From assembly GCF_004362395.1 (NCBI RefSeq), contig NZ_SNWE01000005.1, positions 157,650 to 221,649 of the forward strand: 64,000 nt of DNA. The letters are read 5' to 3'. Both the position numbers and the translations under genes were made by a program. Shown here in pieces: positions 1 to 6,999 of the stretch (its first letter is position 1; each line of letters begins with the position of its first letter). The notes under the pieces were generated by a model that ran no database searches, was not told where the DNA came from, and saw nothing but the letters and a program-made list of their open reading frames with translations. The stretch is from Salegentibacter sp. 24. GTDB taxonomy: Bacteria > Bacteroidota > Bacteroidia > Flavobacteriales > Flavobacteriaceae.

Positions 1-383
1 CCCCCAATAGAACCGCCGATTACAGCAAACAGTTTCTCGATTTTTAATCGCTCAAGAGCCAAAGCCTGAATTCTGGCAATATCCCGAAGCGTAAATTCTT
101 TATAATTTTCAATTAAATGTTCCTTTTTTCCATTGAAGCCATTTCCCGGAATATTAAATGCCAGAATACTAAATCTATTGGTATCTATACATTTTTGAGG
201 CCCAACAATTTTATTCCACCAACCGAGCTTTCCAGTTATCTGGGAGTTACCCGTGAGCGCATGGTTTATTAAAACCACTGGTGCGGTTTCCGAATTTTGC
301 CCAAATTGCTGAAAACTCACATAGATATCCTGCAGTGTTCCAGCAGAATTTTCAAAATCTTTTAAACAAAGTTCCTGAAGCAT
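1..383 (-). CDS. metX: Homoserine O-acetyltransferase-like alpha/beta hydrolase (N-terminal part)
   Basis: Partial gene that runs off the left edge; 127 codons are visible from the ATG at 383. The product begins MLQELCLKDFENS and reaches a nucleophile-elbow motif GGSIGG at residues 122-127, where the serine is the expected catalytic nucleophile of the MetX/homoserine acetyltransferase fold; an earlier PVVLINHALTGN stretch is the usual oxyanion-hole strand. The family acylates homoserine to make the substrate for the neighbouring sulfhydrylase. It lies 85 bp downstream of metY on the same strand with no terminator between, so both are probably one transcript under the tandem leader peptides upstream of metY. 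Acetyl versus succinyl specificity cannot be judged because the C-terminal two thirds, with the catalytic Asp and His, are outside the window. Confidence 0.85.
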   Translation of the reverse strand, partial: MLQELCLKDFENSAGTLQDIYVSFQQFGQNSETAPVVLINHALTGNSQITGKLGWWNKIVGPQKCIDTNRFSILAFNIPGNGFNGKKEHLIENYKEFTLRDIARIQALALERLKIEKLFAVIGGSIG

Positions 384-468
384 TTTTTTCCTTTTTTGAT
401 TTAGAAAGAGCAAAAGGAAAAAGACTTAACCTGGCTGCTTTTTCCCTTGCCTTTCCACCAACAATAAA

Positions 469-1761
469 TTATACCAGCGCTTTACTATTAATTTTGGCAA
501 AAGCTTCCTTTAAATCTGTTTTTAAATCATCCAAAGCTTCTAAACCTACCGAAAGACGAATAAGATCCTGAGTAACTCCCGCAGTAGCCTGTTGTTTTTC
601 GTCCAGTTGCTGATGTGTAGTGCTTGCAGGATGAATGATTAAAGATTTTGTATCCCCAATATTGGCAACCAGCGAAAACAACTTAGTTTCATCAGCCACA
701 ACTTTAGCTGATTCGAAGCCGCCTTCCACTCCAAAAGTTACCACGCCACTTTGCCCTTTGGGCAGGTACTCTTTGGCAAGTTTATTATACTTGCTACTTT
801 CCAGGCCGGGATAATTCACCCATTTTACTTCTTTTTGTTGCTCTAGCCATTTGGCCAGTTCCAGCGCATTTTCACTATGCTGTTTTATTCTTATTTCCAG
901 CGTTTCCAAACCTTGTAATATCTGAAATGCATTATATGGACTTAAAGCTGCACCGTGATCACGGAGACCCTCGATTCTAACTTTAGCAATAAAAGCCGCT
1001 TCCTTTAAAGCCTCGTGATAAACAAGTCCGTGGTAACCTGGTGATGGTTCTGTGAATTCAGGAAATTTTCCATTTGCCCAGTTAAAATTTCCAGCATCGA
1101 TAATCGCCCCTCCCAGGGAAGTTCCGTTTCCGCTAATGTATTTGGTCAGCGATTCTATGACAATATCGGCACCGTGATCAATAGGTTTTAATAAAGAAGG
1201 CGTTGCTACCGTATTATCCACTATAAATGGCACTTTAAGAGCATTCGCTTCTGCTGAAATCGCTTTAAGATCCAAAACATCCAATTTGGGATTCCCAAGT
1301 GATTCTACAAAAATCGCACGGGTATTGTCTTTGGCTGCTTTTTTAAAATTCTCAGGATTCTCTGGATCCACAAAAGTGGTGGTAATCCCAAACCTAGGTA
1401 ATGTAACGCTCAAAAGATTGTAAGTCCCACCATACAAACTGCTGGAAGCTACGATATGATCACCGGATTTCAACAGGGTTAATAGAGTGGTATTAATCGC
1501 AGCAGTTCCTGATGCGGTAACAACCGCGGCGATTCCACCTTCTAATGCTGCCAGGCGTTGTTCCAGAATATCATTAGTAGGATTATTCAATCGGGTATAT
1601 ATGTAACCGGGTTCTGCAAGGGAGAAAAGATTGGCCGCATGATCTGAATTATTAAAAACATAAGAAGTTGTTTGGTAAATAGGTACCGCCCTTGTTCCTC
1701 CATTAATTTTAGTATCGTGACCAGCGTGTAATGCGTTTGTTGAAAATTTTTGAGTACTCAT
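469..1761 (-). CDS. metY: O-acetylhomoserine sulfhydrylase (aminocarboxypropyltransferase)
   Basis: A 430-residue PLP enzyme of the Cys/Met metabolism family, which joins O-acetylhomoserine with sulfide (or methanethiol) to give homocysteine (or methionine) in the cytoplasm. The PLP lysine is K207 in SLTKYISGNG; YTRLNNPTND near residues 55-64 and the ASGTAAI loop near 83-89 (cofactor phosphate) match MetY/MetZ proteins. Length is typical for MetY (about 425-430), longer than cystathionine synthases (about 380-400), which favours the sulfhydrylase. It is followed by metX and preceded by about 500 nt of leader DNA holding two Met-codon-rich leader ORFs each with an intrinsic terminator, so expression is probably attenuated by sulfur amino acid supply. 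Confidence 0.93.
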   Translation of the reverse strand: MSTQKFSTNALHAGHDTKINGGTRAVPIYQTTSYVFNNSDHAANLFSLAEPGYIYTRLNNPTNDILEQRLAALEGGIAAVVTASGTAAINTTLLTLLKSGDHIVASSSLYGGTYNLLSVTLPRFGITTTFVDPENPENFKKAAKDNTRAIFVESLGNPKLDVLDLKAISAEANALKVPFIVDNTVATPSLLKPIDHGADIVIESLTKYISGNGTSLGGAIIDAGNFNWANGKFPEFTEPSPGYHGLVYHEALKEAAFIAKVRIEGLRDHGAALSPYNAFQILQGLETLEIRIKQHSENALELAKWLEQQKEVKWVNYPGLESSKYNKLAKEYLPKGQSGVVTFGVEGGFESAKVVADETKLFSLVANIGDTKSLIIHPASTTHQQLDEKQQATAGVTQDLIRLSVGLEALDDLKTDLKEAFAKINSKALV

Positions 1762-1845
1762 AATTTCTATTTTTTAAAGTGTTGCTTCAAACTGAGAAGC
1801 TTTATTTTTTTTGAATTTCTTTTTTTCGAAAATATTTTGATAAGT

Positions 1846-1884
1846 AAAAAAAAGTCCCCTTAAGCAGCTATTACCAAGGGGACC
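1846..1884 (-). terminator. Attenuator terminator of the proximal Met/Cys leader
   Basis: On the minus strand an 8-bp stem (GUCCCCUU at 1883-1876 with AAGGGGAC at 1861-1854) closes a 14-nt loop and is followed by eight U residues. It lies between leader ORF 1 and metY. The loop plus the last two bases of the 5' arm (1877-1867, UUGGUAAUAGC) can pair over 11 bp, with one G-U, with GCUAUUGCCAA at 1934-1924 inside the leader ORF. That pairing would be the antiterminator, so terminator and antiterminator share bases. The structures are drawn by eye. Confidence 0.85.
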
Positions 1885-1911
1885 TTTAAATTGAACTCTA
1901 AACAAACTAAG

Positions 1912-1995
1912 TTACATTCGGTTTTGGCAATAGCATTTCATGTGTCGCATACACATACACATCATCATATTTTTTATTGCCTTAAAATTTTTCAT
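1912..1995 (-). CDS. Methionine/cysteine-rich attenuator leader peptide 1 (27 aa)
   Basis: A 27-codon ORF whose product starts MKNFKAIKN, then has MMMCMCMRHM and ends KCYCQNRM; seven of the eight Met codons follow codon 9 and there are four Cys codons. It stops 28 nt before the terminator hairpin at 1884. The Met/Cys cluster sits 5' of the segment 1934-1924 that can pair with the terminator loop, which is the geometry of ribosome-stalling attenuators such as trp and his leaders: with scarce Met-tRNA or Cys-tRNA the ribosome would stall, leave the antiterminator strand free and let transcription reach metY. Too short for standard gene calling. The role is inferred; the codon content and pairing are visible directly. 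Confidence 0.85.
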   Translation of the reverse strand: MKNFKAIKNMMMCMCMRHMKCYCQNRM

Positions 1996-2097
1996 CTTTT
2001 AATTTTTATTTTTTCCCTCAAAACCAGAAATTCAATTTTATTTTTTTCTCCGGCTTAAGCTTGAATTTCGGTCTTGGTGACTATCATTATCTTTTAA

Positions 2098-2127
2098 ATA
2101 AAAAAAACCGCTGCGATTGGCAGCGGC
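2098..2127 (-). terminator. Attenuator terminator of the distal Met leader
   Basis: On the minus strand GCCGCUGC and GCAGCGG(U) form a stem (2127-2120 with 2114-2107) around a 5-nt loop, followed by at least seven U residues. It lies 25 nt after the stop of leader ORF 2. The 5' arm can instead pair with GCAGCGCGC at 2173-2165, which lies in the leader ORF downstream of the Met codons (8 bp with one bulged C), a plausible antiterminator. Confidence 0.85.
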
Positions 2128-2152
2128 TTTTTGCAATTTATCTTATTCAGAA

Positions 2153-2224
2153 TTAAGCAATGGAGCGCGCTGCGGAAGTTCTCCACATCATCATACGCAT
2201 CATATTGCAAATTATCTGGTACAT
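2153..2224 (-). CDS. Methionine-rich attenuator leader peptide 2 (23 aa)
   Basis: A 23-codon ORF, MYQIICN followed by MMRMMMW and then RTSAARSIA. It starts about 13 nt after the predicted transcription start of the promoter at 2244-2275 and ends 25 nt before an intrinsic terminator. Five of seven consecutive codons are Met, with one Cys just before them. The codons for S-A-A-R carry the segment (2173-2165) able to capture the 5' arm of the following terminator. With leader 1 it forms two successive attenuators upstream of metY. Functional role is inferred from this layout; I do not know of a described tandem arrangement. Confidence 0.83.
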   Translation of the reverse strand: MYQIICNMMRMMMWRTSAARSIA

Positions 2225-2243
2225 TTCTTTCTTTTGCTTGCCA

Positions 2244-2275
2244 CAAAGATAAGGGCAGAACTTTTTAATATCCAA
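2244..2275 (-). promoter_or_regulatory. Promoter of the met leader-metY-metX transcript
   Basis: On the minus strand TTG (2275-2273), 21 nt, then TATCTTTG (2251-2244) matches the Bacteroidota sigma-A consensus TTG-N(17-23)-TAnnTTTG exactly. Transcription would start near 2237, just before leader ORF 2. No equally good promoter was seen between the two leaders, so both attenuators probably lie on one transcript. Confidence 0.7.
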
Positions 2276-2488
2276 ACCTAAACTTCATTTTTACGGAAAA
2301 AAAAATATTAACCGTTTAAAATAAATAATTAAAAAATAAAATGCTTTAAAACTGATTATAATTCATTTTAATATGTCTTATTGGTTAATTAACTCTATTC
2401 CAGACTTGTAAAATAGAACATCCTCCTTTTCTGTTTACAGTTTCTTTCTAAAATTTTTCAGCATCAGGAAAAAGAAAGTTAAATAAAA

Positions 2489-2517
2489 TTGGAATTTGGG
2501 TAATTTTTATACATTTG
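2489..2517 (+). promoter_or_regulatory. Promoter of metK
   Basis: TTG (2489-2491), 18 nt, TACATTTG (2510-2517), a full match to the Bacteroidota -33/-7 consensus. The predicted start near 2524 falls a few bases before the first stem of the riboswitch, so the whole aptamer is transcribed. Confidence 0.7.
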
Positions 2518-2529
2518 TAGACGAATTAA

Positions 2530-2631
2530 AAAAGGGAAGGATTTGACTGATTGCAACCCTTTTATACTTTTTATAAGTGTAAGAAAAATGCTAAAGCAGT
2601 ATCACTACTCCCTTAGCTTTCTGTCAAATTC
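2530..2631 (+). promoter_or_regulatory. SAM-II-type riboswitch (long-loop form) in the metK leader
   Basis: The leader has the SAM-II pseudoknot layout: P1 AAAAGGG (2530-2536) with CCCTTTT (2557-2563); a 20-nt loop carrying GATTTGACTGATTGCAA; and a 3' segment AAATGCTAAAGCAG whose CAGT (2597-2600) can pair with loop ACTG (2546-2549). The words GATTT.AC.G.ATTGCAA and AAATG..CTAAA match the SAM-II core as I know it. Between P1 and the 3' segment an extra hairpin (TATACTT/AAGTGTA, about 2563-2580) enlarges the loop. Downstream, GTCAAATTC (2623-2631) can pair over 9 bp with GGATTTGAC (2539-2547) and so competes with the aptamer fold; it lies about 32 nt before the metK start and could be the expression switch. 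The class is assigned by eye, without a covariance search. Confidence 0.75.
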
Positions 2632-2663
2632 AACCCGTATTTTTAAAAAACTAATTTTAAAAT

Positions 2664-3920
2664 ATGGCTTATTTATTTACTTCAGAAAGTGTTTCTGAAG
2701 GACATCCCGATAAAATCGCCGATCAGATTAGCGATACTTTACTAGATAATTTCCTGGCATTTGATGAAAACTCTAAAGTAGCTTGTGAAACTTTAGTCAC
2801 AACCGGCCAGGTGGTTCTTGCCGGCGAGGTTCGAAGCGACACCTATCTAGACGTGCAAAATATCGCCCGTGAAGTGATCAATGACATTGGTTATACTAAA
2901 GGGGCTTACAAATTTAGCGGGGACTCCTGTGGGGTTATTTCTTTAATTCATGAGCAATCTCAGGAGATTTACCAGGGTGTGGATCGCGGCAATAAGGAAG
3001 AGCAGGGCGCCGGAGATCAGGGAATGATGTTTGGCTATGCTACCAATGAAACTGAAAATTATATGCCCCTAGCTTTGGATATTTCGCATAAGATTCTAAT
3101 TGAACTTGCTAAATTAAGACGTGAAGGGAAAGATATTCCTTATTTACGACCCGATTCTAAAAGTCAGGTTACCATTGAATACAGCGACGAAAATGTTCCG
3201 CAGAAAATTGTAGCTATTGTAGTCTCTACTCAGCATGACGATTTCGATGAGAACGATGACCAAATGCTGAAAAAAATTAAAAAAGACATTCTTGAAATCC
3301 TTATTCCGCGAGTAAAAAAACAATTGCCCAGCTATGTTCAGGAATTATTTAATGACCAGATCACCTATCATATAAATCCTACCGGAAAATTTGTAATTGG
3401 AGGACCGCACGGCGATGCCGGATTAACCGGACGAAAAATAATCGTAGATACTTACGGTGGTAAAGGCGCTCATGGAGGAGGTGCATTTTCAGGGAAGGAT
3501 CCTAGTAAAGTGGACCGTTCGGCAGCATATGCTTCTCGCCATGTTGCAAAAAATCTAGTTGCTGCTGGCCTGGCAGATGAAGTTTTGGTGCAGGTTTCCT
3601 ATGCCATCGGTGTAGTTGAACCCACTTCGATATCAGTAGAGACCTATGGAACTTCTAAGGTAGATATGAAAGATGGGGAAATAGCAAAAAAAGTAGCTGA
3701 AATATTCGATATGCGCCCCTGGGCCATTGAAAACCGTTTGAAACTTAGAAATCCTATTTATCGAGAAACTGCAGCATACGGACATATGGGTAAAGAACCA
3801 AGAACCGTTACGAAAATATATAAAAGCCCGTATTCAGGAGAAATAAAAAAAGAAGTTGAACTCTTTACCTGGGAAAAACTTGATTATGTGGATAAGGTGA
3901 AAGAAGCCTTTAAACTTTGA
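2664..3920 (+). CDS. metK: S-adenosylmethionine synthase
   Basis: A 418-residue methionine adenosyltransferase that makes SAM from methionine and ATP in the cytoplasm. It shows the N-terminal [14 protein letters not shown] block (residues 7-20), [12 protein letters not shown] (115-126) and the glycine-rich [17 protein letters not shown] phosphate-binding loop near residues 272-288, all hallmarks of MetK. It is about 30 residues longer than the E. coli enzyme, usual in Bacteroidota. The gene has its own promoter and a SAM-II-type riboswitch in the leader, consistent with feedback by its product, and is followed by a strong terminator. It is divergent from metY-metX, so methionine formation and methionine use flank one control region. 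Confidence 0.97.
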   Translation: MAYLFTSESVSEGHPDKIADQISDTLLDNFLAFDENSKVACETLVTTGQVVLAGEVRSDTYLDVQNIAREVINDIGYTKGAYKFSGDSCGVISLIHEQSQEIYQGVDRGNKEEQGAGDQGMMFGYATNETENYMPLALDISHKILIELAKLRREGKDIPYLRPDSKSQVTIEYSDENVPQKIVAIVVSTQHDDFDENDDQMLKKIKKDILEILIPRVKKQLPSYVQELFNDQITYHINPTGKFVIGGPHGDAGLTGRKIIVDTYGGKGAHGGGAFSGKDPSKVDRSAAYASRHVAKNLVAAGLADEVLVQVSYAIGVVEPTSISVETYGTSKVDMKDGEIAKKVAEIFDMRPWAIENRLKLRNPIYRETAAYGHMGKEPRTVTKIYKSPYSGEIKKEVELFTWEKLDYVDKVKEAFKL

Positions 3921-3942
3921 GTTTTTTATCATAATTACTTTA

Positions 3943-3973
3943 AATACCGCTGAAAATCAGCGGTATTTTTTTT
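3943..3973 (+). terminator. Intrinsic terminator of metK
   Basis: AATACCGCTGA (3943-3953) and TCAGCGGTATT (3957-3967) form an 11-bp stem with a 3-nt loop followed by a run of T to 3973. Confidence 0.92.
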
Positions 3974-4051
3974 GACGTTTTCTTCGGAAAGCTTTAACAA
4001 CCGGACGCAGTTTTAATTCCTAATTTTAGAACTACACCAATCAAGCACCTT

Positions 4052-5416
4052 ATGTCCATTTTTAGAAAAGTAAAAAACACCATCAACCTGTTAAAGTCGG
4101 TTGATATGGATCAGTTAGCTAAAATAAATGAACAAATAGACCTTTCAGAAGCAATGAAAAGTTTAGGGCAGCTGGATGAGCGCCAACTAAAGGGTTTGAT
4201 GAAAATGTTAAAAACCAAACGTAAAAAAGGTCAAAGCGATCTTCCTCCAATTACAGGGGATTTTTACAATTTAGACCTAAAACTTACCCAAGAACAACGC
4301 AAGCTTCAAATGGAAGTTCGCAATTTTATGGAAGATGAAGTTCGCCCTTTGGTAAATGACCATTGGAACCGCGCAAAATTTCCACACGAAATCATTGAAA
4401 AATTTAAAAAGCTAAATATTACAGGGGTGCCTTACCAAGGTTATGGCTGTCCTAATCTGCCTTTCTTAATGGAAGGCATCATTGCACAGGAAATCGCACG
4501 TGTAGATGTTTCTATTTCCACCTTCTTTGGTGTGCATAGCGGGCTTGCAATGGGATCTATTTATCTATGTGGAAGCGAGGAACAAAAACAGGAATGGCTA
4601 CCCAAAATGCAAAAACTGGATGCAATTGGTGCTTTTGGTCTTACAGAGCCTAATGTTGGTTCCGGAGTGGCCGGGGGTTTGGAAACCACGTGCAGGTTTG
4701 ATGGCGAGAACTGGATTTTAAACGGACAGAAAAAATGGATTGGAAACGCCACTTTCGCCGATGTAATTATTATCTGGGCACGCGATGAGGTCAGTAACCA
4801 GGTTAAAGGTTTTTTAGTTAGAAAAGGAAACCCCGGTTTTAAAGCCGAAAAAATGGAAGATAAAATGGCATTGCGAATTGTTCAAAACGCCATTATCACC
4901 TTAACCGATTGCAGAGTGCCCGAAAGTGATAGGTTACAAAAAGCAGATTCCTTTAAAGACACTGCAAAGGTTTTGAGAATGACCCGTGCCGGAGTAGCCT
5001 GGCAAGCGGTTGGTTGCGCTAGAGGCGCTTATGAGAGTGCACTGAAATATACCAGGAAAAGGGAGCAGTTTGGAAGACCCATTGCATCTTATCAATTAAT
5101 TCAAAATCACCTGGTAGAAATGGTATCCAATCTCACTGCTATGCAAACACTTGTTTTCAGACTCTCTGAAATGCAGGATGCCGACTTACTTACCGACGAA
5201 CACGCATCTTTGGCAAAGGTTTTTTGTAGTATGCGAACCAGGGACGTGGTTAGCCGTGCCCGGGAAGTTATGGGGGGTAACGGCATTCTTCTTGAATATG
5301 ACGTCGCACGCTTTGTCGCAGATGCAGAAGCCATTTATAGTTACGAAGGAACAAAAGAAATTAATTCGCTCATTGTAGGCCGTGCCATTACCGGTTACAG
5401 TGCCTTTGTGAGCTAA
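4052..5416 (+). CDS. Acyl-CoA dehydrogenase family protein with N-terminal extension
   Basis: A 454-residue flavoprotein of the acyl-CoA dehydrogenase family, which oxidises acyl-CoA thioesters to enoyl-CoA and passes electrons to ETF; etfB and etfA lie about 23 kb away. Family features are the FGLTEPNVGSG segment (FAD and substrate contact), NGQKKWIGNA in the middle beta-domain, and YEGTKEINSLIVGRAI near the C-terminus. The IGNATFADV stretch and the Glu in YEGT resemble the glutaryl-CoA dehydrogenase side of the family. The first 70 or so residues, lysine-rich with LDERQLKGLMKMLK, precede the normal start of the fold and are unusual; they could be a regulatory or partner-binding segment. The substrate is not determinable from sequence. 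Confidence 0.88.
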   Translation: MSIFRKVKNTINLLKSVDMDQLAKINEQIDLSEAMKSLGQLDERQLKGLMKMLKTKRKKGQSDLPPITGDFYNLDLKLTQEQRKLQMEVRNFMEDEVRPLVNDHWNRAKFPHEIIEKFKKLNITGVPYQGYGCPNLPFLMEGIIAQEIARVDVSISTFFGVHSGLAMGSIYLCGSEEQKQEWLPKMQKLDAIGAFGLTEPNVGSGVAGGLETTCRFDGENWILNGQKKWIGNATFADVIIIWARDEVSNQVKGFLVRKGNPGFKAEKMEDKMALRIVQNAIITLTDCRVPESDRLQKADSFKDTAKVLRMTRAGVAWQAVGCARGAYESALKYTRKREQFGRPIASYQLIQNHLVEMVSNLTAMQTLVFRLSEMQDADLLTDEHASLAKVFCSMRTRDVVSRAREVMGGNGILLEYDVARFVADAEAIYSYEGTKEINSLIVGRAITGYSAFVS

Positions 5417-5445
5417 ATATTAACCATTCAAAAAAATAGATAAGA

Positions 5446-6375
5446 ATGTCATTTTTAGTAGTTAGTCCGGGAAAAGACCCGAAAGCTTGGGTTGAAGCTT
5501 TAAAAAATCAACATCCGGGGTTAAATGTTTATGTATACCCCGAAGATCACGACAAAGAAGAGGTAGAATTTGCATTAAGTTGGAATCATCCCCGTGGAAT
5601 TTTTCAGAATTACCCAAACCTTAAAGTTGTTGCCTCTATGGGCGCTGGGGTTGACCATATTACCAGTGATAAAGAGCTTCCGGAAAATATAAAAATCACT
5701 AAAGTTGTAGATGATCGTTTGGAAGAAGATATGGGCACCTTTGTTTTGAGCCTGGTTTTAGCACACCAGAGAAACCTTCTGGAATACCGTGAAAAACAAA
5801 TAAATGAAAAATGGGAGCCGGTTTCCTATACCAGGAATGACCAGGTTAAGGTTGGAATTCTGGGAATTGGAAATCTTGGGCAAAGTGTATCAAAATGCTT
5901 ATTGAAAAACGGGTTTCAGGTTCGTGGTTTTTCAAAAAATAAAAAAGACTTTGATCATGTGGAGAGTTTTGCCGGTGAGGATGAATTTGATGATTTTTTA
6001 GAGCAATCAGACATCCTTGTAAATATGCTTCCCTTAACTGCTGAAACCGAAAAAATTCTCAATAAGGAATTATTTGAAAAATTACCTAAAGATGCCTACG
6101 TGATTAACGTAGCTAGAGGGGAACATTTAGTAGAACAGGATTTGTTGGCAAAAATAGATGACGGACATCTTTCTGGCGCCGCATTGGACGTATTTTGGGA
6201 AGAGCCAATAAGGCCCGAGCATCCTTTCTGGAAACATCCTAAAATAAGAGTAACCCCACATGTGGCCAGTGTTACTCATCCGGAATCTGTAGTTCCACAA
6301 ATCATAGAGAACTATGAAAGAATGAAAGAGGAAGAAGAGCTTAAAAACTTAGTAAAACGAGATAGGGGGTACTAA
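5446..6375 (+). CDS. D-2-hydroxyacid dehydrogenase (glyoxylate/hydroxypyruvate reductase A-like)
   Basis: A 309-residue NAD(P)-dependent D-2-hydroxyacid dehydrogenase. It has the Rossmann dinucleotide motif GILGIGNLG at residues 137-145, catalytic arginine R224 in NVARGEHL, the acidic partner E253 in EEPIRPEHPFW, and the proton donor H272 in TPHVASVTHPE. The order and the short N-terminal lobe match GhrA-type reductases that reduce glyoxylate or hydroxypyruvate. The gene starts 29 bp after the acyl-CoA dehydrogenase on the same strand and is followed by a terminator, so the two probably form one transcript. Actual substrate unknown. Confidence 0.85.
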   Translation: MSFLVVSPGKDPKAWVEALKNQHPGLNVYVYPEDHDKEEVEFALSWNHPRGIFQNYPNLKVVASMGAGVDHITSDKELPENIKITKVVDDRLEEDMGTFVLSLVLAHQRNLLEYREKQINEKWEPVSYTRNDQVKVGILGIGNLGQSVSKCLLKNGFQVRGFSKNKKDFDHVESFAGEDEFDDFLEQSDILVNMLPLTAETEKILNKELFEKLPKDAYVINVARGEHLVEQDLLAKIDDGHLSGAALDVFWEEPIRPEHPFWKHPKIRVTPHVASVTHPESVVPQIIENYERMKEEEELKNLVKRDRGY

Positions 6376-6400
6376 TTTTCTTGCCTTGTAATTTAAATAG

Positions 6401-6438
6401 AGCGCAGTCTGAACTTAAAAAATCCCGACTGCGCTTTT
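6401..6438 (+). terminator. Intrinsic terminator after the hydroxyacid dehydrogenase gene
   Basis: AGCGCAGTC (6401-6409) pairs with GACTGCGCT (6427-6435), a 9-bp stem with a 17-nt loop and a short T run. Confidence 0.75.
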
Positions 6439-6471
6439 GTAGTACTTTGAAAAAATATAAAACTCCAGCAT

Positions 6472-6924
6472 ATGAAAATTTTTAAAAATATTCTTGTAGC
6501 CGTAGACTTTAATGATGCAGTGGGGGAATTAATGGCTTATGCTGAAAGTATCGCTGAAAAGTTCGATGCTAAAATTTGGGTAGTTCACGTAGCCGCTCCC
6601 GATCCTGATTTTGTGGGATTCGAAACCGGGCCCCAGTATATACGCGATATGCGCGCCGATGAACTTAAAAGTGAACACAAAGAATTACAGCAAATTTGTG
6701 AAATGTTCGTCAGTAAAAATATTGAATCGGATGCACTTTTAATCCAGGGTTCTACTGTGGAAACCGTGCTGGAAGAAGCTAAAAAATTAAAAGCGGATAT
6801 TTTAATTGTAGGAACCCACAAACACAGTTTCTTTTATAATCTTTTTGCCGAAAGTGTTTCTGTCGAATTATTTAAAAATGCAGAAATTCCGGTATTGTCT
6901 GTTCCTATAGGAGAAGAAACATAA
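6472..6924 (+). CDS. Universal stress protein (UspA family)
   Basis: A 150-residue single-domain UspA protein. The N-terminal strand KNILVAVDFND (residues 4-14) and the C-terminal DILIVGTHKHSFFYNLFAESVS block are the two conserved parts of the fold. In ATP-binding members the latter reads GxxG-x9-G(S/T); here the second Gly and the terminal G(S/T) are replaced (THKH, AESV), so it may belong to the class that does not bind ATP. It stands alone after a terminator. Role in stress survival is inferred from family membership only. Confidence 0.87.
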   Translation: MKIFKNILVAVDFNDAVGELMAYAESIAEKFDAKIWVVHVAAPDPDFVGFETGPQYIRDMRADELKSEHKELQQICEMFVSKNIESDALLIQGSTVETVLEEAKKLKADILIVGTHKHSFFYNLFAESVSVELFKNAEIPVLSVPIGEET

Positions 6925-6999
6925 ACGGCTAACTTTCTGATTTACAATTGAAATTTTACTGAATAAAATTCTTTAATTTTATTGTCCCAAACCGGTCAA

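Noticed and set aside
281..571. Plus-strand open frame of 96 codons
   Set aside because: It overlaps metX and metY on the other strand, both well-supported families, and its text resembles no protein.
2600..2640. Possible S-box (SAM-I) riboswitch before metK
   Set aside because: The words GCAACC and GCTAA at first suggest SAM-I, but the four-way junction is missing and the pseudoknot layout fits SAM-II better.
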